NCBI RefSeq assembly: GCF_042434745.1
Contig: NZ_JBHLSS010000010.1
DNA length: 14,841 nt
DNA from: Azotobacter paspali
GTDB lineage: Bacteria; Pseudomonadota; Gammaproteobacteria; Pseudomonadales; Pseudomonadaceae
Strand: one strand, 5' to 3'
Positions 7,602-13,461 of this stretch are shown piece by piece; the stretch's first letter is position 1, and every line of letters begins with the position of its first letter. The position numbers and the translations under genes were made by a program. The notes beneath the pieces are model-generated. The model saw only the letters and a program-made list of their open reading frames with translations. It was not told where the DNA came from and ran no database searches.

Positions 7602-8101
7602 TGCCTGTTTACGCACAACTTGATAACAACGCTGTCGTCGTTTCGGTATCGCAACTGCACTCCGCCGTACATGATCCCGCGCTGATCGAAATCGATACCT
7701 ACGATCAGGGTCTGCTGGGCATGCACTATGTCGATGGGCAGTTCGTCGCGCCGCCGGAACCTGAGCCGGAACCAGCCCCCGACTGGCCGGCACTGATCGC
7801 TACTCGCCGCTACGAGGCCGAGACGGCCGGCACCACGGTCGATGGCCTGCCGATCGACACCGGACGCGATAGCCAGGCGCTTATCACCGGCGCGGCGCTG
7901 CGGGCGACGCTCGATTCCGACTACACCTGCCGGTGGAAGACGGTCACCGGCTTCGTCGCACTGACTGCCGGGCAGATCATCGGCGTGGCGTCTGCTGTCC
8001 GAGCGCACGTCCAGGCCTGCTTCGACCGCGAGGCCGACCTGCTGGCCGCGCTGGAGGCCGGGACGTTCGATCCGGCCTTGCTCGAACAGGGTCGGCCGTG
8101 A
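7601..8101 (+). CDS. DUF4376-domain phage tail protein
   Basis: 166 aa. Residues about 66-157 read as a good DUF4376 domain (RRYEAETAGTTVDGLPIDTG, SQALITGAALRATLD, WKTVTGFVALTAGQI, VRAHVQACFDRE). The N-terminal part, MPVYAQLDNNAVVVSVSQL, resembles the small beta-domain of tail-fibre accessory proteins. An EPEPEPAP linker joins the two. Proteins with DUF4376 are usually encoded next to tail fibre genes and are thought to be assembly or accessory factors; the molecular role is not established. It overlaps the preceding adhesin (TGATG) and the following fragment (GTGA). Confidence 0.85.
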   Translation: MPVYAQLDNNAVVVSVSQLHSAVHDPALIEIDTYDQGLLGMHYVDGQFVAPPEPEPEPAPDWPALIATRRYEAETAGTTVDGLPIDTGRDSQALITGAALRATLDSDYTCRWKTVTGFVALTAGQIIGVASAVRAHVQACFDREADLLAALEAGTFDPALLEQGRP

Positions 8102-8199
8102 CGGACTACTGCACCGTGTTTTCCGAGGGGTGGTGGTCGCACTGTTGCACTCGACACGATGCCAATTACCGAAATGCGCAAAAAGCCCCGTACTTCTAG
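8098..8199 (+). pseudogene. Truncated phospholipase A2-like phage protein
   Basis: A 33-codon ORF starts with GTG overlapping the previous TGA and ends at TAG. It reads TDYCTVFSEGWWSHCC then TRHDANY. The CC-x-x-HD-x-x-Y string is the hallmark of phospholipase A2-type active sites (His-Asp pair). Small phage proteins opening with a WW-x-HCC-x-x-HD motif occur near tail and lysis genes and normally continue for another 60 or more residues with a membrane segment; that statement is from memory. Here the reading frame stops just after the motif and unrelated repeat DNA follows, so the gene is broken. Without the remaining Cys residues it should be inactive. Confidence 0.5.
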
Positions 8200-8206
8200 T
8201 GCGGGG
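8180..8206 (-). terminator. Minus-strand rho-independent terminator-like hairpin
   Basis: CCCCGTACT (8186-8194) pairs with AGTGCGGGG (8198-8206), with one mismatch or G-U pair and a 3-nt loop. The A-run at 8180-8184 reads as a T-tract on the minus strand. No minus-strand gene lies on its upstream side now, so it may be left over from lost DNA. Confidence 0.6.
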
Positions 8207-8237
8207 ATGGATAGCGCGGGAGGCGAAGCCTTCCTAT

Positions 8238-8377
8238 AGGGCACCTCTAAAAACGTAGGCGAGGCAGTCAGCGCAAGGCAAAAACAGGCGAAAAAGCGGA
8301 GTTTACGCGCTGTAAATGAGCATTTTGAGCCTGTTTTTAACGCAGCGATGGCCACACAGGTAGTTTTTAGGTGTCCT
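8238..8377. mobile_element. MITE-like near-palindromic element, 140 bp
   Basis: The left end AGGGCACCTCTAAAAAC is mirrored by the reverse complement of the right end, AGGACACCTAAAAAC. The imperfect inverted repeats extend inward at least 55 bp, both containing AAAAACAGGC, and the centre is TTTACGCGCTGTAAA, so the whole element can fold into one long hairpin. There is no coding capacity. The ends look like those of IS5-type transposons, so it is probably a non-autonomous derivative, though that family assignment is a guess. No clear target duplication is visible. It lies exactly between two truncated genes. Confidence 0.75.
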
Positions 8378-8381
8378 CCAG

Positions 8382-8644
8382 TGGCAGAGCCAGGATGAAA
8401 ACTTTTTGGCCGCCGGCGGCGGCCGCCACTGCCTGCTGGCGAGCGTGACCGCCAGCCGGCCCGAGCGTCCCCAGCCGGGCGATACGGTCGAGTTCGCGAA
8501 AGTGGCCTCGGCCACGCCAATCATCCAAACAACCGACGGCGCACGAATCACGCTGGACGACCAGGTCGATACCGTCGTGACGTACACGCCAATATGCAGT
8601 TGCTCTTCGTATTCAACGGCACTCGCTGGGAGGTTTTTATTTAA
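8382..8644 (+). pseudogene. Frameshifted 3' remnant of a second fibre-base gene
   Basis: The frame beginning at 8382 reads WQSQDENFLAAGGGRHCLLA and continues to TPIIQTTDGARI, aligning with residues 137 onward of the 220-aa fibre-base protein. After VVTYT a single base is missing near 8588-8592 (CGCCAATATG). Restoring one A yields NMQLLFVFNGTRWEVFI and the stop at 8642, exactly parallel to GTRWEVMI in the intact gene. The 5' two-thirds of the gene is absent and the MITE-like element abuts the fragment. A sequencing error cannot be excluded for the frameshift, but the missing 5' part makes it a remnant either way. It still carries the ribosome binding site for the next gene. Confidence 0.8.
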
Positions 8645-8659
8645 ATGGCGATCAATTTG
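8400..8659 (+). repeat. Duplicated fibre-base 3' end plus adhesin start, copy 2
   Basis: Partner of the copy at 6906-7172. It is 1 nt out of frame in the fibre part and diverged at many third positions, but it keeps CTCGCTGGGAGGT, the TAA-ATG junction and MAINL. The divergence says this is not a very recent duplication; it may have come from a related phage. Confidence 0.85.
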
Positions 8660-9829
8660 AAAAGCGCCCTTGGTGGCAATGCCGTGCCGATTGGCGGTTC
8701 GGTCTATTTGGCGGACCGGGCAGTGGCGGAGGGAGGATCGCCACTGGTCGAAATCGATGGTGCCGAGTACCTACGCTCCGGGTATCTATTGGTCAACGAG
8801 GAGGCCAACTACCCGAAAGTGTTCGAGAACTTCGTGCAGCCAAACACTGATCGGTGGCAGTCGGTCACAAACATCACTGCTGGCTTTACTGGCCTTGCCT
8901 ATGGCAACGGCCGAACGGTTGCCGTCTCATCGACTAGCGGGAAATACGCATATTCCGACGATGGGATTAATTGGACAGCGGTAACCGGGACTACGGCCGG
9001 AACACTCTTGGATGTAGCATTCGGCAATGGGGTTTTCGTGGCGATTGGCCAAAGTGGAAAAGTTGTAACATCGCCAGACGGTATCACCTGGACCGTTCGC
9101 ACTTCGGGCTTTTCTACTTCTGACTATCTCAATCGGGTGATTTTTGCCAAAGGGCTCTTTGTGGCTTTGGGCAAGACCAGCGATAACCGTGCCGAGATCC
9201 GTACATCCGAAGATGGCGTCACGTGGACTTCACGATATGTAGATGAGTCTCAAAATTTTACGCTTTTCGACGTGTGTATTGGAGAAGTGGGAGCGCTCTA
9301 TGCCATAGGCTACAACGACGCCGCTTCGGGTGGGGGGACGGCACGAATGTGTTTTTCCGTCGATGGACTGAGCTGGACCGGGTATTACTCCTCCAGCTCT
9401 GGCGGGCTGGCGTTCTCGGGAGCGCCCTCGTCGGGCGCTCCATTTAACCTTGTTTCCATCGTTTATCATGACGGGCTGTTTGTCGCCGCTTCGCAATATG
9501 GGTATGTGTGGACATCTATAGACGGGTTCAACTGGACCTATGCTGGTCGACCCACCTCACGGACAATACTTCGTCTCACTTACTTGGCTGGATTGTTTTG
9601 GCTGGTAGGGCTTTACACTGTCTTATGCTCGATCGACGGCAAGGCTTGGAGTTCGTATACAGGGTTTGCAACGGCCGGCCTTTCCTTTCGGGACATGATT
9701 AACACGCCCGAGGGAATCATTGTCGTTGCCAGGCAAGATGGCGGGTTTAACACCACTCTGGATAAACAGGTTGGATTCGAAAAAGCAAGATTTGAAGGTT
9801 CCGCCGTCCAATATATGAGGGTTAAATAA
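8645..9829 (+). CDS. Tail-tip adhesin B: six-Asp-box beta-propeller protein
   Basis: 394 aa, with GGGAGG at 8628-8633 as ribosome binding site. The N-terminus (1-60: MAINLKSALGG, YLADRAVAEGG, DGAEYLRSGYLLV) resembles attachment regions of phage tip proteins. Then come six Asp-box motifs of the form S-x-DG-x-x-W at residues 104 (SDDGINW), 143 (SPDGITW), 188 (SEDGVTW), 238 (SVDGLSW), 291 (SIDGFNW) and 329 (SIDGKAW), spaced 38-53 residues apart. Each follows a hydrophobic strand such as GNGVFVAIG or HDGLFVAAS. Six such repeats predict a six-bladed sialidase-like propeller, though I do not see the Arg triad that would show sialidase activity. It is most likely a receptor- or glycan-binding tip protein. 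It overlaps the next gene as TAATG and is AT-richer than the tape measure gene. Confidence 0.8.
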   Translation: MAINLKSALGGNAVPIGGSVYLADRAVAEGGSPLVEIDGAEYLRSGYLLVNEEANYPKVFENFVQPNTDRWQSVTNITAGFTGLAYGNGRTVAVSSTSGKYAYSDDGINWTAVTGTTAGTLLDVAFGNGVFVAIGQSGKVVTSPDGITWTVRTSGFSTSDYLNRVIFAKGLFVALGKTSDNRAEIRTSEDGVTWTSRYVDESQNFTLFDVCIGEVGALYAIGYNDAASGGGTARMCFSVDGLSWTGYYSSSSGGLAFSGAPSSGAPFNLVSIVYHDGLFVAASQYGYVWTSIDGFNWTYAGRPTSRTILRLTYLAGLFWLVGLYTVLCSIDGKAWSSYTGFATAGLSFRDMINTPEGIIVVARQDGGFNTTLDKQVGFEKARFEGSAVQYMRVK

Positions 9830-10134
9830 TGCCCATCGTCCGTGCCCACCCAGTTGCCCCTGCTCCTGGCAGCCGAGTCACCCGGCTGGCATTGCTCAAC
9901 CGCTTCACCGACGCCGAGGCGATCGCCATCGACCTCGCCTCGATCGGCGCCACGGTCGAGGCCGCCACCGTGCGGCGCTACCTCGACAAGATCGAGGCGG
10001 CGACCTTCATCGACCTGGCCGCCGCCGACACCCGCGCCGGCGTGCAGAGCCTGGAGGCCCAGGGCCTGCTCGCCGCCGGACGGGCGGCCGAGATCCTGGA
10101 CGCGCCGGTGCAGCCGCACGAAGTACCGCATTGA
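9829..10134 (+). CDS. Small conserved phage protein
   Basis: 101 aa, starting inside the previous stop (TAATG) with GAGGG at 9817-9821. It is helical and Ala-rich: TRLALLNRFTDAEAIAIDLA, RRYLDKIEAATFIDLAAADT, AAGRAAEILDAPVQPHE. I recall very similar short proteins at the end of tail fibre clusters in Pseudomonas-type phages, where they have no assigned function. No signal peptide or membrane helix is present. As the last gene before a strong terminator it closes the tail operon. Its consistent place beside receptor-binding genes suggests an assembly or structural accessory role, but that is inference. Confidence 0.75.
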   Translation: MPIVRAHPVAPAPGSRVTRLALLNRFTDAEAIAIDLASIGATVEAATVRRYLDKIEAATFIDLAAADTRAGVQSLEAQGLLAAGRAAEILDAPVQPHEVPH

Positions 10135-10152
10135 CCGCCGCACAACCCCATC

Positions 10153-10178
10153 AAAGCCCGCCTCGCGCGGGTTTTTTT
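10153..10178 (+). terminator. Rho-independent terminator of the tail operon
   Basis: CCCGC (10157-10161) and GCGGG (10167-10171) form the stem core, extended by AAAG against the first T residues. Seven T residues follow at 10172-10178. It lies 19 nt after the last tail gene and immediately before the group II intron. Confidence 0.9.
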
Positions 10179-10585
10179 ATGCCGCGCCCAGCATGGGCGC
10201 ACTCCTGCGGGTGCAAGTCCCGCCCTGAGCTGGTCACAGCGAATGAAGCGAAGCGCAACTGCGTGAGGGCGACCGAGCGTGGGGAGGAAGCGCGGAGCGT
10301 AAATCGTGAGCCGATGAACAAGAACTGCATGGAAGGCGCTGCCGAGCAGGGTAAGCGGGCCAGTAACCGCGAAGCTCTTGTGACCAAGGCGAGGCGGCGT
10401 AGATGCGGCGGTTGTGCGGTGAAGGAGTGCGTTCTTACCTGGGGAGATCTCGCCTCATGCCTGAAAGGGCGACGGTGTCGAGCCGGAGCGAGAAGTCAGC
10501 AGAGGTCGTAGTAGCCGCAGTAGCGGGGCCGCAGAGGCCAGATGCGAACCGGTGAAGGACCGGACGAGAGGAAGTGTCGGAAACG

Positions 10586-11953
10586 ATGTCGATGTCGGAG
10601 GCCATGCACCAGAAGCCCGCGTGCGCGGGGCGGCATGCTGCGGGCCAGGGTGAAGCCCCGGCCAAGGTATCGCGTGGTGAAGCCCAAGGCCCGCGACATG
10701 AGATGGAAGGCACAGGGTCGGCGCTGCTAGAGGCGGCGCTGACGCGAGAGAACCTGCGGCAAGCGTTCAAGCGGGTGCGAGCCAACCGGGGATCGGCGGG
10801 CGTGGACGGTCTGGACATCGAGCAGACGGCGCGCAAGCTGGTGACCGAGTGGCCTGCGATCCGGGAGCAATTGCTGCGGGGGACGTACCGGCCCAGCCCG
10901 GTACGGCGGGTGATGATTCCGAAGCCGGATGGGAGCCAACGAGAATTGGGTATTCCGAGGGTGACGGATAGACTGATCCAGCAGGCGTTGTTGCAAGTGC
11001 TGCAACTGCTGCTGGATCCGAGCTTCAGTGAGCACGGCTACGGGTTCAGGCCCGGAAGACGGGCGCATGACGCGGTGTTGGCCGCGCAATCGTTCGTGCA
11101 GTCGGGCCGGCGGATAGTGGTGGACGTGGACCTGGAGAAATTCTTCGATCGGGTCAACCACGACATTCTGATCGACCGCCTACGCAAACGCATCGACGAC
11201 GCGGGAGTCATCCGGCTGATTGGTGCGTACCTGAACGCGGGGATCATGGATGGCGGGGTGGTCATCGAGCGGGACCAGGGGACGGCGCAAGGCGGGCCGC
11301 TGTCGCCGCTGTTGGCCAACGTCCTGCTCGACGAGGTGGACCGGGCGCTGGAGCGGCGGGGCCATTGCTTCGTGCGCTACGCCGATGACTGCAACGTGTA
11401 CGTACGCAGTCGGCGGGCGGGCGAGCGGGTGATGAACCTGCTGCGCAAGCTGTACGGTCGGCTCAAGCTGAGGGTCAACGAAGCCAAGAGCGCGGTGGCC
11501 AGTGCGTTCGGCCGCCAGTTCCTGGGGTATGCCTTCTGGGCAGCGCCGAAGGGACAGGTCAAGCGCAAAGTGGCGGCCAAGCCGTTGGCGACCTTCAAGC
11601 AGCCGATCGGGCAACTGACGCGGCGCAGCGGTGGGCGCGGCATGGCGCAAATCGTGCGGGAGCTGCGTCCGTATCTGCTGGGCTGGAAGGCTTACTTCTG
11701 ACTGTCGCAGACACCGAGAGTCTGGCGTTCGCTGGGCGAATGGCTGCGGCATCGGTTGCGTGCCGTCCAGCTCAAACAGTGGAAACGCGGCAAGACCATG
11801 TTTCGGGAACCGCGCGCCCTGGGGGCCAGCCACGAGGTGGCGCAACGGATCGCGGCCAACAGCCGCCGATGGTGGCGCAACAGCGGCAAGCTCCTGAACA
11901 GCGTGCTCAACCTGGCGTGGTTCGACCGGCTGGGCCTACCCCGACTCGCCTGA
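10586..11953 (+). pseudogene. ltrA: Group II intron reverse transcriptase/maturase, one in-frame stop
   Basis: The frame runs 455 sense codons but is interrupted by TGA at 11699-11701 (codon 372). I prefer ATG 10586 because the GTG at 10574 touches the AGAGGAAG ribosome binding site with no spacing. RT blocks are intact: RENLRQAFKRVRANRGSAGV, RELGIPRVTDRLIQQALLQ, VVDVDLEKFFDRVNHD, GTAQGGPLSPLLANV, and the catalytic YADD (CFVRYADDCN). The stop falls after GWKAYF, inside the maturase (X) domain. The frame then resumes with SQTPRVWRSLGEWLRHRL, QLKQWKRGKTM and NSRRWWRNSGKLLNS to the true end. Relatives have Arg at the stop position, so a CGA-to-TGA change is the simplest cause. No HNH endonuclease domain follows. 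Splicing help and mobility are probably lost. Confidence 0.9.
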
Positions 11954-11966
11954 CCTCAACCTCTCG

Positions 11967-12039
11967 AAGCGCCCGGTGCGGACTCGCATGCCGGGTGGTG
12001 TGGCAGGGGCGCTGCCTTGACGGCAGCCCCTATGCCGAT
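11967..12039 (+). ncRNA. Group II intron domains V and VI (ribozyme 3' end)
   Basis: Domain V: CCCGG (11972-11976) pairs with CCGGG (11991-11995), TGCG (11977-11980) pairs with CGCA (11985-11988), with a GACT loop and a 2-nt bulge TG (11989-11990). The AGC at 11968-11970 occupies the catalytic-triad position. Opposite its G is G11998, not U or C. Domain VI: GGCA (12002-12005) with TGCC (12033-12036), GGGGC with GCCCC, TGCC with GGCA, and unpaired A12032 as branch point. Confidence 0.75.
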
Positions 12040-12053
12040 CCTGGAGAAAACCC

Positions 12054-12590
12054 ATGGCTCGAATCTCTGCCGCCGATGCCGGCGGCATCAATGTGCTCGC
12101 CTTCCTGGACATGCTCGCCTGGTCCGAAGGGACCAGCACCATCAAGACCAGCGACGATGGCTACAACGTCTTGGTCGGTGGCGAGCTGTTCGATGACTAC
12201 GTTGCGCATCCGCGGCGCTCGATCTGGCTACCGCGCTACAAGATCCACTCGACGGCAGCCGGGCGTTACCAGTTTCTGGCGCAAACCTGGGACGCCATCG
12301 TGCGCAACTACGGATTTCGCGGACGCTTCATTCCCGAGGCTCAGGACCTGGCTGCCATCAAGCTGCTGGCCGAATGCGGGGCGCTGCCGATGATCCGGCA
12401 GGGGCATATCGACCAAGCCATCGCTGCGGCTGTTCCGATCTGGGCCAGCCTGCCGGGCGCCGGCTACGGGCAACGGGAGCACGGGCTGGCCAGCCTGCTG
12501 GAGATCTACGCTGCCGAGCGTCATGCCGAGCAGCAGGATGCCGGCGAGTTGCTGGCGATGTACGTGGCCTGTGGCGGGGCGCCGGCATGA
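12054..12590 (+). CDS. Phage endolysin, lambda R-type lytic transglycosylase (GH104)
   Basis: 178 aa. Residues 14-75 carry the lambda endolysin signature: FLDMLAWSEGT with the catalytic Glu at 25, DGYNVLVGGELFDDY, then HPRRSIWLPRYKIHSTAAGR followed by YQFLAQTW. The middle has AQDLAAIKLLAECGAL, as in this family. Length is close to lambda R (158 aa), with about 20 extra residues. No signal peptide or SAR helix is visible, so it should need the holin to reach peptidoglycan, where it cleaves the MurNAc-GlcNAc bond with 1,6-anhydro formation. The ribosome binding site GGAG (12043-12046) lies in the 3' exon, 3 nt after the intron. It overlaps the next gene by ATGA. With the intron and a terminator directly upstream, its promoter is unclear. 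Confidence 0.92.
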   Translation: MARISAADAGGINVLAFLDMLAWSEGTSTIKTSDDGYNVLVGGELFDDYVAHPRRSIWLPRYKIHSTAAGRYQFLAQTWDAIVRNYGFRGRFIPEAQDLAAIKLLAECGALPMIRQGHIDQAIAAAVPIWASLPGAGYGQREHGLASLLEIYAAERHAEQQDAGELLAMYVACGGAPA

Positions 12591-13039
12591 GCCTGCTGTC
12601 CGCCGCCACGGCGCTGCTGCCGACGATTTCGGGGCTGCTCGATCGCGTCATCCCCGACCCGCAAGCCAAGGCCCAGGCGCAGATCGAGTTGCTCAAGCTC
12701 CAGGAGGAAGGGGCCTTCAAGGACTTGCATGCTCAGTTGCAGATCAGTCTTGCACAGGCCGAGATCAACAAGGTCGAGGCGGCGAGCCAGTCCGCATTCA
12801 AGTCGGGTTGGCGGCCGCTGGCCGGCTATGTCTGCGTGGGCGGGCTGGCCTACGAGTTCCTGCTGCGCCCGCTGTTGCCCTGGGTGCTGACGGTGGCCGG
12901 CGTGCAGGACGTGCCGCCGCTGCCGTCGCTCGACGACGTGCTCTTCGAACTGCTGTTCGGGATGCTCGGCCTCGGGACGCTGCGAACGCTGGAACGGCGG
13001 CAGCGGGTGAGCGCGATCGCGCCGAAGGCTAGTCAGTGA
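12587..13039 (+). CDS. Holin of the three-TM family (GTA/phage type)
   Basis: 150 aa starting at the ATG of an ATGA overlap with the endolysin. Residues 1-20 are a short hydrophobic segment (LLSAATALLPTISGLLDRVI). Residues about 24-63 are an amphipathic, Gln/Glu-rich helix (AQAQIELLKLQEEGAFKDLH). FKSGWRPLAGYVCVGGLAYE begins the second membrane segment, which runs into PLLPWVLTVAGV, and LFELLFGMLGLGTLRTLE forms the third. The S-G-W-R-P motif and layout match the three-TM holins known from phages and gene transfer agents. It would permeabilise the inner membrane to release the endolysin. No Rz/Rz1 spanin genes are evident after it. Confidence 0.88.
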   Translation: MSLLSAATALLPTISGLLDRVIPDPQAKAQAQIELLKLQEEGAFKDLHAQLQISLAQAEINKVEAASQSAFKSGWRPLAGYVCVGGLAYEFLLRPLLPWVLTVAGVQDVPPLPSLDDVLFELLFGMLGLGTLRTLERRQRVSAIAPKASQ

Positions 13040-13461
13040 TCATCGCCCGGATGTGCGCAGGCCCCTTGCGGCGTCCGGGCAGCGCTATGACTTTAAAGGC
13101 GCTGCCGTCGCATCCTCGATCATCGTTGTAAGGGCGGCGCGAGGCCTAGAAGATACGGCGCGTGCTGGGGCATTTTTGGGGCAATCGCACCGCCAAAACA
13201 TGCCATCCAATGCCATTTTGATACGCCACATTCAACGCACGGGCATGGCTGGAGGCCCGATCATTGCTGGCCTTGACGCTATTTCATGAAATTACCTGTA
13301 CATCATCGGGGTGTGCTGAGAAAGGCTTTCCACTCAATCACTTGGCTTAAAATGTCAATTTAACGACGGCAGGTAGGGACTAATACTACCCTGGCTGCCG
13401 CCCGGATTTTGCGGGGGGCGGAATGCCGGTAGCCATCGGCCGTGCGTCGAGCGCTGGTCGT
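13040..13461. other. Gene-free stretch, likely prophage/host boundary
   Basis: Between the holin stop and the end of the minus-strand transporter I find no convincing gene. A 78-codon ORF at 13053-13289 lacks a ribosome binding site and any recognisable composition. The DNA becomes AT-richer after about 13190 (for example 13345-13365), unlike the phage genes. An imperfect hairpin, CCGCCC...GGGCGG (about 13398-13421), could end the transporter transcript but has no T-run. No tRNA or obvious attachment core is visible; an attR site here is only a positional guess. Confidence 0.5.

Larger units (their letters stand above)
10182..12039 (+). mobile_element. Group II intron with degraded maturase ORF
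   Basis: The 3' end is well defined. A domain V-like hairpin at 11967-12000 precedes a domain VI-like hairpin (12002-12036) with a bulged A at 12032, 8 nt from the terminal GAT at 12039. An RT/maturase ORF occupies domain IV. The 5' end is placed by the typical first stem, CGCGCCCAGCATGGGCGC (10183-10200). The first bases at the junction (GCCGCG) do not show the usual GTGYG, so the exact 5' boundary is uncertain by a few bases. The intron sits a few bases downstream of a terminator T-run and 14 nt before the endolysin start, so it interrupts no protein. Insertion behind terminators is the habit of group IIC introns, but I cannot assign the class from sequence alone. Confidence 0.85.

Noticed and set aside
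8645..9829. Active sialidase annotation
   Set aside because: Asp boxes are present, but the Arg triad and the catalytic Asp/Glu/Tyr pattern were not identified; binding is the safer call.
9613..10143. 176-codon minus-strand ORF opposite adhesin B and the 101-aa gene
   Set aside because: It is a shadow of two well-supported plus-strand genes and crosses their junction.
8600..11700. Diversity-generating retroelement (RT near a tail adhesin)
   Set aside because: The RT is a group II intron maturase with domain X, and no template/variable repeat pair or C-type lectin fold was found near the adhesins.
13053..13289. 78-codon ORF after the holin
   Set aside because: It has no ribosome binding site, no recognisable motif, and its composition is unlike the phage genes.
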